A stretch of 64,000 bases of DNA, taken from assembly GCA_037447655.1 (NCBI GenBank), contig JBBHKE010001022.1, forward strand, positions 126,001 to 190,000. The letters run 5' to 3'. Each line of letters opens with the position of its first letter. Position 1 is the first letter of the stretch. The notes under the pieces were generated by a model that was not told the origin of the DNA, did no database searches, and saw only the letters and a list, made by a program, of their open reading frames with translations. The stretch comes from Zygnema cylindricum. Taxonomy: Eukaryota; Streptophyta; Zygnematophyceae; Zygnematales; Zygnemataceae. The position numbers and the translations under genes are program-made. Of this stretch, positions 1-9,009 are shown piece after piece.

Positions 1-97
1 ATATATATAATTTTTTATGAATTAGGATTGACATGTTTTTTTTTTTTTTTCACTTGTGGTATGTTTGACATTGCGACAACTTCAACTTGTTGCTGAA

Positions 98-124
98 TCA
101 GCGACGACAATCTGTCGTCGCTGA
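98..124. repeat. Perfect 12-bp hairpin
   Basis: Bases 98-109 and 113-124 are perfect inverse complements with a 3-base loop. The surrounding 1-250 interval repeats short AGCGAC/GTCGCT words and is otherwise AT-rich. I see no gene in 1-360. It may be the end of a decayed DNA transposon, which is inference. Confidence 0.6.
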
Positions 125-363
125 ATCTTGAAATGTCTCCAGATACTTGAACCAGCGACAACCAGCATTGGTCGCTGAATTTAGCGACGTCTACAGGCCG
201 TCACTCAACCAAATTTATTACGATATATCTAATTTTTTTAAAGTGAATTAGGACTAACAATTTTTTTTTTCTTTTATGTTTTTTTTTTCCTTTCCTTTCG
301 TTGTAGAATACCAAAAGGCAAGTAGTTGGTGGAAGGGCCGTGTTGCAACATTGAGAGACATAT

Positions 364-780
364 GGGCGACGAAACATACTTTGTCGTCTGCGGTATTTGG
401 AAGAAGAAGTGTGGTGGTGACAAAGGCACTGCCGGGTATAGGGAAGGAAAGAGTTTCCATGGGTACCATCAGTGCACTCGGAGTTAGTGGAGGAGTTTTA
501 CCGCTTCAAGAAGGCGGGTATGAAAATGTCACAAACCATTGTAGGGACCATGGCTGCTCATATCATTAAACAAATGAAAGAGGAGAATGGGAGACTATTC
601 GTCGACAATAAGGGTAAGGAGATTAAAATGAAAATGACAAAACGATGGACGCAACGGTTTTGCGAAAAACACAGTATTGTGACGAGGGCACAAAAAGGAA
701 AATTACAATTAAGCCCGGAGAAGGAGGAATACATCGAAAAAACAGTAGCATATCACATGGGCGAATTAAAAATGAGGGTC
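364..780 (+). pseudogene. Broken ORF, possible transposase DNA-binding fragment
   Basis: Two overlapping plus-strand frames look like pieces of one protein. The first (364-471) carries spaced Cys and His residues and ends at a TAG. The second continues in another frame from about 472 and holds a Trp/Phe-rich helical stretch (WTQRFCEKH) followed by a basic segment and an acidic helix (SPEKEEYIEK). This vaguely resembles the HTH region of pogo/Tc5-like transposases. The frame then runs into a 14-bp minisatellite. No catalytic DDE residues are present. The assignment is weak; it could equally be an unrelated decayed ORF. Confidence 0.3.
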
Positions 781-964
781 AGAGATCGAGGGTCAGAGAT
801 TGAGGGTCACAGACCGAGGGTCAGAGATCGAGGGTGAGAGACCGAGGGTCAAAGGGTCAGAGACCGAGGGTTAGAGACCGAGGGTTAGGGACCGAGGGTC
901 AGAGACCGAGGGCCAAGGACCGAGGACCGAGAGTCAGGGACTGAGGGTCAGGGACCGAGGGTCA
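776..964. repeat. 14-bp minisatellite
   Basis: About 13 imperfect copies of a 14-bp unit close to GGGTCAGAGACCGA. Some units are shortened (near 855-862 and 923-929). The unit length is not a multiple of three, so the overlapping open frame is a by-product of the repeat. Confidence 0.9.
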
Positions 965-1724
965 TGGAGCGCAAGCTCCAACGATCTCGGCCGTTTTCTT
1001 GACGAGAGAGTGTCACTGCTCGTCTAATCACGTCAGCTCGGAGACCGCCACTTGCTGCCGGAAAAAAAAAAACGGAGAAAAATAATCAGCAGAAAGAATG
1101 AACAAAACAAGAAAAAACATAAAGTAATCTTGCTACCGAAAAGAATGTTGTGGATTCACAGTTTTAGCTTCATTTCATTGGGATTATTCGAGGTATTCTA
1201 ATGGGACTATGTGGAGTATTTTAATGCAATCTTCTTTCTGACTTAGGTATATCGATATCATTCATCTCATCGGAGTAAAAGAACAATTATTTTCTGGGGA
1301 AACCTAAAACATTAGAGAAAGAGAGCAGTGTAAAACTGAAATAGTGAAGGAAAGTAAGAGCAATGACATCGATATGAACAGAATGCTGGACCTGAAAGAG
1401 GAGGAAATGGAGGAGGTGGAAAAAAAAACGGGAAAATAAATAAAAAAGAAAAAGAAAGGGAGAAGCGTAATAGTGAAACAGGCATAATAGAAGGCATAAT
1501 TGTATACTATTGCACCATTTTAATAATCCTAACAGAAAACCTCCTTCCAAAATCGCGTCTATTTTGGGCTTTTTGGTACATAAACTCCGGTCAATAACAC
1601 ATTGATCAGTGTATAATAGAATCGATGGTTTTTTTCTTAACAAAGATAGCAATGTCCACATGAAACAATCTGGTAACCAGTGGTGAGCAGGGTAGAGCTT
1701 TTAACAGGATCAGAATGAGCTCAC
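965..1724. other. Intergenic, no gene seen
   Basis: Mixed AT-rich sequence with an A-rich, purine-biased stretch at about 1310-1470. Open frames here are short and show no recognisable motif. Nothing else supported. Confidence 0.5.
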
Positions 1725-1889
1725 TTGAGGGTCTGGTGTTGAAGTTGGGCCTTGGCGTTATCCACTGCTGTCCTCCACGCCTTCCCATCTCCCTGCTTGT
1801 TAGCAGCGAGCGCTTCTCGGCCATACCGCGTCATGTCTACGGTGGCAGGAGGCCTCGCGCTCATACTTCTTGGCAAGCATGGGACATTC
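1725..1889 (-). pseudogene. MOS4: SPF27/BCAS2 (MOS4) exon fragment
   Basis: Read on the minus strand, this interval is bounded by an acceptor (TATGCAG before 1889) and a donor (GTGAGC after 1725). It encodes CPMLAKKYERE in one frame and then, after a shift, RPPATVDMTRYG, ANKQGDGKAWRTAVDNAKAQ and LQHQTLK in another. This matches the middle of SPF27/BCAS2 (plant MOS4), a core subunit of the Prp19/NTC spliceosome complex: the HPMLAKEYERVRAG block followed by the AW...LQHQ block. The frame shift between the two blocks and the absence of any other SPF27 exon nearby point to a fragment captured or left from genomic DNA, since splice sites are retained. Family recognition is from memory of the conserved blocks. 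Confidence 0.6.
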
Positions 1890-2739
1890 CTGCATAGAAC
1901 ACCAATGTCTGTTACGGCGACTGTGTAACTGTAACAGTAACTGCAAATGCGACTCAAATGCGACTGTGACTGTGACTGGGGACTGTGATTAGGGACTGGG
2001 ACACAGACGGTGACGAAGACTGACTGTGACAGTGACAATGAACTTGTGACCTGCGAATGAAAGTGTGGGGACTTTTCTGGATAGAAAACATCATCTATCG
2101 ATACTACTATCAACGACACTACATCAGTAGTGCCCTTTAATTTTACCCCTCGAACCTAGAATAGTGTCAAAAACACTAATTGCTTTTTCATAACGCTAAC
2201 TTTTTTAATGGTTCAAACCAGCCACATCATTCAGAACTGAATTAGAATAAATAACACTGATGTAACCCCACAGTAAAAATGTCTTTTGCTCTAATGACAT
2301 TTTTCTTTACGTTAAAAACACTAACAGAAACCCCCTAATAATCTTTTTACTCTGATAACAATAGACGATTTAATTTTTTTGTTTGCAAGAATGTGTGTGT
2401 ACCACACATATCCATACGGAATTTCTAAAGATACCTAAAACATGCACCTAAAATAGTGGCGTCAGACTAATTCCTATACCCAAATTTCTTAGACGCTATA
2501 CAATCGCTGGATTTGCGTATTTTTTTCAGTTTTTTCAAATGGAAAACAATTTATAAAGCGTTTAGACCTAAACCAGGTTAACCTGCTCAATTTCTCCACT
2601 TGCTATAAAATGTATATGAAAAAAAAGTAATATTCCTCTACCATACATATATTAACCATTTTGTGCTTTCTACCACTATTAGCGTGGAACGCACCAATTA
2701 CAATTCGTCCGTCTGCACAAGTATAATTTGACAGACACC
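1890..2739. other. Intergenic, AT-rich
   Basis: Contains GACTGTGACTG-type short repeats (about 1935-2040) and AT-rich DNA with repeated CACTAA words (2160-2330) that resemble the interior of the MITEs listed elsewhere. No coding signal seen. Confidence 0.45.
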
Positions 2740-2935
2740 CTGACAACTCTCCTCTCCTCACCCCTCCTCACTCCTTTCCTCTCCCCTTTTTTCCTTTCCT
2801 CTTCCCTGGTCTCCTCTTCCCTCGTCTCCTCTACCCTCCTCTCCTCTATCCTCCTCTCCTCTCCTCTCTGGTACTCTGCTCTCCACTCCTTTCCTCTCCT
2901 CTCCTCTCCTCTCCTCTCCTCTCCTCTCCTCCCCT
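2740..2935. repeat. CT-rich microsatellite (TCCTC)n
   Basis: Pyrimidine-only tract of CTCCTCTCCT-type units, purest at about 2895-2930. The long open frame across it is an artefact of composition. Confidence 0.9.
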
Positions 2936-3150
2936 CATTTCTTCATCCTGGTGGCAACTGTAGAACAAACTTTTCTCCTATCCACACGGACAAAAAAATA
3001 CCACACTAAAAATGCGTACAAATAAGTGCAATGACTTATTTCTTAAAATGGTCAAAGAATGAATAACACATCCGTACAGAAGTACAGAAAAAATGGAGAA
3101 ATAACTCCACAACTATATTTAAACTTCGCCAAAATAACTCCATATCATAC

Positions 3151-3781
3151 CTCTGCCTTTCTGTATAAGGCGCACATATCCGCGACATAATCAGCGAAAG
3201 CCAATAGATCTTCCTTATCCTGAGAGTCAATTTTGGGAAGCTCCTTTTAGATATTTGAAATCACTTCTTCCACATCGATCATTTCTGCATCGAATCCTCC
3301 GGCTGCTTCCTGAAATTTAACATTTTCCAGAAAAAAAAATCAGTAAAAAAATTCTGAAGCGGCGAAAAACATACAACAACTGCAGCTACAGCAACCGCTT
3401 CACAAGTCAGAAAACAAACATACATTTTTCTCCAAATCCACAAAAAGACAAAAATTTAAAAGCTTGCATTTCATATTTTGACTGATTCAAGGTTATTCCA
3501 ATGAAAACCATCTCAGATAAGTTTATTTACCTCTCGAGACGGGCTGCGAGAGTTGCAGTCAAGCTCATTTCCTTTTCTTTTGCTTATTGTAAAGCGGCTG
3601 TTTTTGCTGCGGCGGAAGCTGCCCGAGTTGCCCGAGTCCTCACAGTTTTTGCCCTGCCCGGAGCCGCGTGATTGGATGCCACGATGCCCAATCCAGAAGC
3701 AGCAGGATGGTTCGGAGAAGCTTCCCGGATGGGAAGGCCCGCAGGACGAGCATTTTTGGGCGCTTCTTTCTCTGCAAGAGC
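3151..3781 (-). pseudogene. CYCB: Cyclin B N-terminal exons, disrupted
   Basis: Two exon-like blocks lie on the minus strand. The first (3781-3531) follows a pyrimidine-rich acceptor and encodes an Ala/Lys-rich region ending in LTATLAARLE, the block that in plant B-type cyclins precedes the cyclin core (TLT..L.ARSKAA). The second (3309-3151) encodes FDAEMIDVEEV and then ELPKIDSQDKEDLLAFADYV and MCALYRKAE, matching the IDxxDxxxPLAVVDYVEDIYxFYRKTE segment. Lesions: an in-frame TAA at 3584-3586, another at 3247-3249, incompatible phase between the two blocks, and no cyclin boxes downstream. A functional protein would bind CDK and drive mitosis; this copy cannot. Introns are kept, so it is not a processed pseudogene. 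Confidence 0.65.
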
Positions 3782-3929
3782 CTGTGGAGGGAAGAAGGAA
3801 GAAGGAATCAGAATTTAGAGCTACAGATTGCAGGGAAGATTGGAAGAACGGGAGGAAACAGCATAAAAGTAAAAATAGCACTTTACTGCAAGTAAAAATG
3901 TTATTTTGGTAAGAAAAACTTATATAGTA

Positions 3930-4147
3930 CGCCGCAAATCGTTATTAGCGTATTGAACGGTAACTCGGTTCCCCCAATTTTTTCTCAAATTCTCAAATAG
4001 AATTTATCCATACTATTAAAAAAAAACCCTAATTTCTAATTAGAGTAAATGATTTCTTTGAAAATTTTCAAATTCCCAATTAGCGTTAATAACGGTAATT
4101 ATTCTTATACGCTAAAAAAACTTCTACGCTAATAACGATTCACAATG
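3930..4147. mobile_element. TA-flanked MITE
   Basis: About 218 bp flanked by TA (3928-3929 and 4148-4149). The ends are imperfect inverted repeats: CGCCGCAAATCGTTATTAGCG at the left, and the complement of a TACGCTAATAACGATTCACAATG-like end at the right. It is the same family as the copies at 21494-21683 and 28020-28218. No coding capacity. A TA duplication suggests a Tc1/mariner-type mobiliser (inference). Confidence 0.65.
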
Positions 4148-4405
4148 TACAGTATTATGTTATATTGTATTAGAGGGTTTTTTAGGGAAATATATTATTT
4201 TTAATTATATTTTATTACAGTATACCGTAGAATATTATATAATTGTATAGTACAGCATATAATGTACATTTTTTAGGTTTTTTAGGGATATCTAGACTTC
4301 AAACTCATTTATTTCTGAAACTCGACTTTGAGAAAAAATTTGCTTGTGGCAAAACAAATAAGTTATTCTATACCACTTATTTTCAAGGATGTCCTAACAA
4401 ACCAC

Positions 4406-4556
4406 CTTCCAAAACATTCAAAAATCCAACTGGGAAGATTATCACACTTGACAGCTGGAACCGTACGATTGCCAGAGAACGATAGACAACGACAATGAAG
4501 TGAAAGAGATTGAAGCTCTTGTAATCGCTTAGAAGAGACGTGGAGACTTCCTGGAG
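4406..4556 (-). other. Exon-like open segment, unidentified
   Basis: On the minus strand 4556-4406 follows TTGCTCAG and ends before GTGGTT, so it could be an exon. Two of the three frames are open across it. I do not recognise either translation, and no neighbouring exon was found. It may be a third captured gene fragment or chance. Confidence 0.2.
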
Positions 4557-4786
4557 CTGAGCAAACAAAATGAAGACAAAGGAAAAAAAAAAAATAACAA
4601 ATTGATTGCAAGATCAGAAGACCAAAATAACAAAACGGGAGAGGCTTTCCTAAAATAAAACTTGTGTCGATTATGCTCAGTCAACTGCGTAAAAAAAAAA
4701 AAAAAAAATGGAATTCACCAAGTACTTATAATATGGATTTGAAATCAATAATTCATCCAATTTGCTTAATTTAGTCCATAATTTAA

Positions 4787-5100
4787 ATGTGTGAAAAAAT
4801 ATGGAGAGAGACAGGCGAGAGAGGGAGAGATAACACAGAGAGAGAGAAGGATAGAAAAAAAAGTACCTGCACAGCTGTCCGTTGTCCTAAATTATTCATC
4901 CAGCTGTCCGTTGTTCTTTGTAAAAAGGATAGGAAAGACGCACGGCCCTACAGTATTGTAACACGACCGTAAAAAGACCGTACGTCGGTCTTAGCTCCGC
5001 GGTAAACGGAGAGGGAGAAAAAGAGGGAGCGGAAGAGGGAGAGGGCGTGGGAAAGAGAGAGAGAGTGGAGGGAGAGGGAGAGGGACATAAAGCGGAAAGG
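4787..5100. repeat. GA-rich low-complexity DNA
   Basis: Purine-rich GAGAGA/GGGAGA tracts at about 4800-4860 and 5010-5090, separated by a stretch containing two copies of CAGCTGTCCGTTGT (about 4872 and 4902). No gene seen. Confidence 0.75.
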
Positions 5101-6187
5101 AAATAATACGATAGAAAAAAGTACTGTAAGGTTAGAATCGAGACAACAACGTACAGTAAGGTAAAGCAAGGTACAGTACAGTACTGGTCAGGTACTGCAA
5201 GTACAGTATGGTTAAAACTGAAAAAATTAATAAAATATAAATAAAAATTGTGAAAGATAAGTCAAAACTCAAAAGTACAATGGATCGTTGATGTACGTCA
5301 CTTCTTATGCCAGAAGTGACACGTGTGGTCAAAGCTTGAATCTAATTGGTGAACCAGGTTTGAGTCCGAAAGGCTGGACGTTACAGTACAGTACTGAACC
5401 TTGCGTTTTTCGGGCTCTGTGAACCTCCGAGCTCCGTTTCGCGCATTGTGAGAGATCCACGTCGCCCCCCTTTGCTTTTCGATTAGCGACGCCGCGCACC
5501 GCGAGGCGCTTCGCCAACTGCGAACGCAACGCTACACTGTGAAAATCAAAACCGTTTCCAGAAGGAAACGCGGCACGAAACATTATTCTGCCCGTTTCTT
5601 TTTTCTCCCGTTTCTTTTTTCGAAATTTTAAAAGATTCTTTAGCGTATATGAATAATTACCGTGGTTTAAGCTAATTAAGAATTTGAAAATTTAGAAAAA
5701 AAACATACATTCTAATTGTTTAATAATTCTAATTTGGGTCTTTGAAAAAAATAAATGTCGGTCGCAAACATGCTAACACTAATATAGGTATTTGAACAAA
5801 ATCTGACAAATCGTACACAAATGGTACTTTCACACAGTCGAAACGTGGTTGTTGGACGAATATGTGCGAACATGATATTTACAACCCGATTTTATCCCCT
5901 TTTTAGAGCGTATATTATCATGCGTCCGCGGTTACTAAAACTCATTAATTATACTTTTTCACTTAAAAAGGTACAATTTTGTACGGTCTGACACGTATCG
6001 TACACCACACTATTTAAACGACAATGTACTTTCATTTTGTACGGTACTTGGAAAATAACCCTAAATGGCGTACATAAAAAAATAGAATAAGCTACGCTAT
6101 TTGAGAATAAAAAAAAAAGCGGGACGGAATTAGAGTACGCTACGCTAATAGCGATTGGCGGTGTAGTTCAACAATATAACTCATTTA
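5101..6187. other. Intergenic, possible decayed MITE
   Basis: AT-rich DNA with GTACAGTA-type palindromic words near 5145-5210. A possible MITE of the TA family lies at 6003-6163: it is TA-flanked, its right end is the complement of CACCGCCAATCGCTATTAGCG, and its left end CACCACACTATTTAA is only weakly similar. No coding signal. Confidence 0.4.
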
Positions 6188-7147
6188 GGGTACTTTCGCA
6201 TGTAATCGAAACTTTAGTCTTGTAACTTTGTTTATAGCGAAGATTCTCCGTACTACTTTCACATCATTCGTTTGTAAAGAAATGAAATCGTTACTTTAGA
6301 TTGTGATGATTGCACCCACTCTACAGTGGGTGCAATTTGTGATGGTTGTAGACGACTACAAAACTCGCGACAATTGATGACGTTTACCAAATAGCGACGG
6401 TTGTAAACGTCTAGATACGTGTGACATTGTAGATGTTTAGGGTTTATGACATTTTGACGTCACGCTCAAATTATGACAGCGTCACGTCACAAATTATAAA
6501 ACTTTATGCCATGGTTTTTCGATTTTTTTTTTAATCTTTTCTCACTCTACTTGCCATCAAAATACACCTAACTATAGTCAAAATAAATCGTTTTTAGAGA
6601 TCTTTGTTTGATACCATTATTGTCGTTTTTCATTGCAATAATTGTGAGATGAACGCGGTAGTGGTAGAAGGAGAGAAAGAGAGAGGCGCTTTCACGGACT
6701 TCATTTTTGCGAAATGGCGTTCGTTGGTCGAAATCCCCTCCACATCCCCTGTACGGAAAAAAACGCACGGAAAAAAGTCACGCAGGCTTGATACGTGCAG
6801 TAGTTTTTTTTTTTGGAACTCCGCGCACAAAAATTGTCAAAAACTTTTGACACGTGTGACAGCATCTGCCTATCCGCTCACCTCATGGAACTATACTTAA
6901 AACCACCTCGCGAGGTGATATTATATAAAGTTTGAAAATGAGCTAGGAGGACGTGAAAGTGGGTCGAAACGCGCTAGACGATAAACTGCATCGCACTAGA
7001 CGACAAACTCCAATACATATAAAGTTTAAAGGTTGTACGGTGGTAATTTCATTTTTTTGGTACTGCTGCTGATTTTCACGTTTTTTTTTAAGTTATGGAG
7101 GAAAACAAAAGAAAATAACTGTAACTTTAGCACATGCGAAAGTACCC
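6188..7147. mobile_element. Harbinger-like non-autonomous element, copy 1
   Basis: A 960-bp element with terminal inverted repeats GGGTACTTTCGCATGT at the left and ACATGCGAAAGTACCC at the right, flanked by TTA on both sides (6185-6187 and 7148-7150). Three-base TTA/TWA duplications are typical of PIF/Harbinger elements. No transposase is visible. A second, inverted copy lies at 27991-29989; both share the interior block around CACCTCGCGAGGTGAT. Confidence 0.75.
6309..6336. repeat. 12-bp stem hairpin inside the Harbinger-like element
   Basis: Arms 6309-6320 and 6325-6336 pair perfectly around a 4-base loop (CTAC). It lies inside the element, so it is probably part of its structure and not a gene terminator. 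Confidence 0.65.
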
Positions 7148-7954
7148 TTACTTTAATATGGATTTGGTAATTGCAAAATATTAATATCGCAAAGTTGTAT
7201 AGTAAAGAAAGGTCAAAGTTTTCTAAGTGCACTTTTGGATCGTGGATATGTAAATTACTAAATGACCCATAGTGTAGCATGCGTCTGAAGACAAAGTTTT
7301 GGCACCAAACACAATATCGCTTTTAGTGTTGAAATTTATTTTACCACATAAATCAGCTTTTCTCCCTACACACGCCCAATTTTGGTTTGGCAACCGCCAT
7401 TCCGAAAGAAAGATCTTAGTTTCCATCGCAACCGTCGAATTAACAACCAGACACATGCTGACGGGAAAAAGCTGATTTAAGTGGAGAGCAAAGTCGACCG
7501 ACCATTGGCCGCTGCGCAGGATCGCGGGCCTCTCGAAGGCGGAGGCGGCACGTGGGAGAAATAGCTTTTGTGACGCCGCAAAAGCCAAAATGGACATGGC
7601 TCCTCGCGAAGCTACTGTACTGTATTTGTTTTGAAATAAAGCGAAACATCCATGACTTTTTGAAATGTCAAACAAAACAAGGATAAAATAAAACTCCAAT
7701 TAAAGGCTGGAAACTCTTCCACAACCATAAACTGACGTCATCTTCACAAGTTAAAAGTCGCAATATCTCATTCACAAGCAAGCCTATTTACACCCCATAA
7801 AGCTTCGAAATTACGTAGTTTTAATTGGATAGGGTGTACAAATTCTCAAATCCTCATTATTGATAGTACACATTGGCAACCTTACTTCTTTCTCTAAATA
7901 CAAAAAAAGGCATTCTCAAGTGGATAAAACCTCAAGATACCCTATTTGTACACT
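7148..7954. other. Intergenic, repeat-like
   Basis: Includes GTTTCCATCGCAACCGTCG and ACACACGCCCAATTTTGG words, similar to sequence near 9190-9260 and 39560-39670. This suggests a dispersed, decayed element family. No gene seen. Confidence 0.4.
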
Positions 7955-9009
7955 TCACAAATTTTGGGTCCCGGATTCTAATTTTTGAGAGGCCTCTTTT
8001 TCGGCCGCCTCCTCTTTTTCTTTTCGGGTTTTCGAAAGCGCTTCACGATTTTTGTCGGCTTCCGAATGAGCTTTAGATTTTTCTTCCCTGCGAATAACAA
8101 AAATAAAAAGGAAAAACAAGTATAAAAATAGAAATACAACAACTTAAAAAAGGCTTTCCTAACTAACAGTTTCAATGTGTGAACAACCATAGAAAATAAA
8201 ATCCCTTTCCTTCCCTTCCCTTTCCTTCCCTTTCCTTCCCTTTCCTTCCCTTTCCTTCCCTTCCCTCTTGGACCTGTACCAGGTGTCCTCCATTTCTATC
8301 CCTCATACCCCAAAAAGTTGCAGAAAAGGTAAAAAGCACAGCTGTGAAAAGGAGGGAGGGAGTGGAGTTAAGCCAAAGGAGGGAAACTTGAGTTCAAATT
8401 TAAAATTAAATTGAGAAAATTTACCAAAGACTTATTTGTAACAAAAGTTGAAACATAAAGAAGTGCTCCGTTGAACACCGTTGACCGACATAATGAAAAA
8501 ACTTTTCATTTTTCCATTTTTTATCGTTCATACTTTATATTGGCAAAGAGCGTGAAAAAAAAGTCAAAATGACAAAGAAACCAAATAATTGAAGTGAAAA
8601 AAATTATAACTTGCTTATTCGACTTATTTATTCAGCTTATTTACGCAGATTCTTTAACCACTTTCTACTTAAATAACTTAAATTTAAATTCCTCAACTTA
8701 CTCATCTGTTGGATGCACCATTTTTGAAACTCCTTCTTTCAAATTTTCCTGACCCAGTCCGAGCATTTCTTCCGTACCGGCTCTAATTTGACCCCAGTGT
8801 TTTTTTATTTCTACCATCGACTGCTCCCGCTTCGCCGACTCTTCTTTGTGGGTTTTATTCACACTTTCGGCGGCTTCTTGAAAAGGAGTTTTAACATCAT
8901 TTTTGGGATTTTCCTGATCGCCTCCCTCTTGCAACGAATTCGAATCGCTTCTCACTTCTTGACTTTCTGGTTGACTTTCTGGTTGACTTTCTGGTTGACT
9001 TTCTGCCAT
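7955..9009 (-). CDS. Small hydrophilic (LEA-like) protein, two exons
   Basis: Minus-strand gene model: exon 1 9009-8702 (ATG at 9009, strong donor GTAAGT), exon 2 8087-7955 (acceptor TTCGCAG, stop TGA). The phases join and give 146 residues. The protein is very hydrophilic and charged, rich in Glu, Lys, Ser, Gln and Ala, with no membrane segment. It begins with a four-times repeated QPES motif and ends in a Lys/Glu helical stretch (KTRKEKEEAAEKEASQ). Composition resembles LEA-type or other unstructured stress proteins, but no diagnostic LEA motif is visible, so the function is unassigned. The intron (8088-8701) holds a TTCCC microsatellite. Confidence 0.6.
8207..8265. repeat. TTCCC/TTTCC microsatellite
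   Basis: Repeated CCTTTCCTTCC units lie in the intron of the small hydrophilic gene. Confidence 0.9.
8951..9006 (-). repeat. 15-bp coding repeat (QPES)n
   Basis: Tandem copies of a 12-15-bp TTTCTGGTTGAC unit encode consecutive SQPE motifs at the N terminus of the hydrophilic protein. The unit keeps the reading frame, so copy number can vary without frameshift. Confidence 0.8.

Noticed and set aside
2728-3009. Long open frame with Ser/Leu-rich product
   Set aside because: It is produced by a CT-rich microsatellite; no codon structure or homologue.
3553-3912. Plus-strand 119-codon frame
   Set aside because: Antisense to the cyclin B fragment; no recognisable features.
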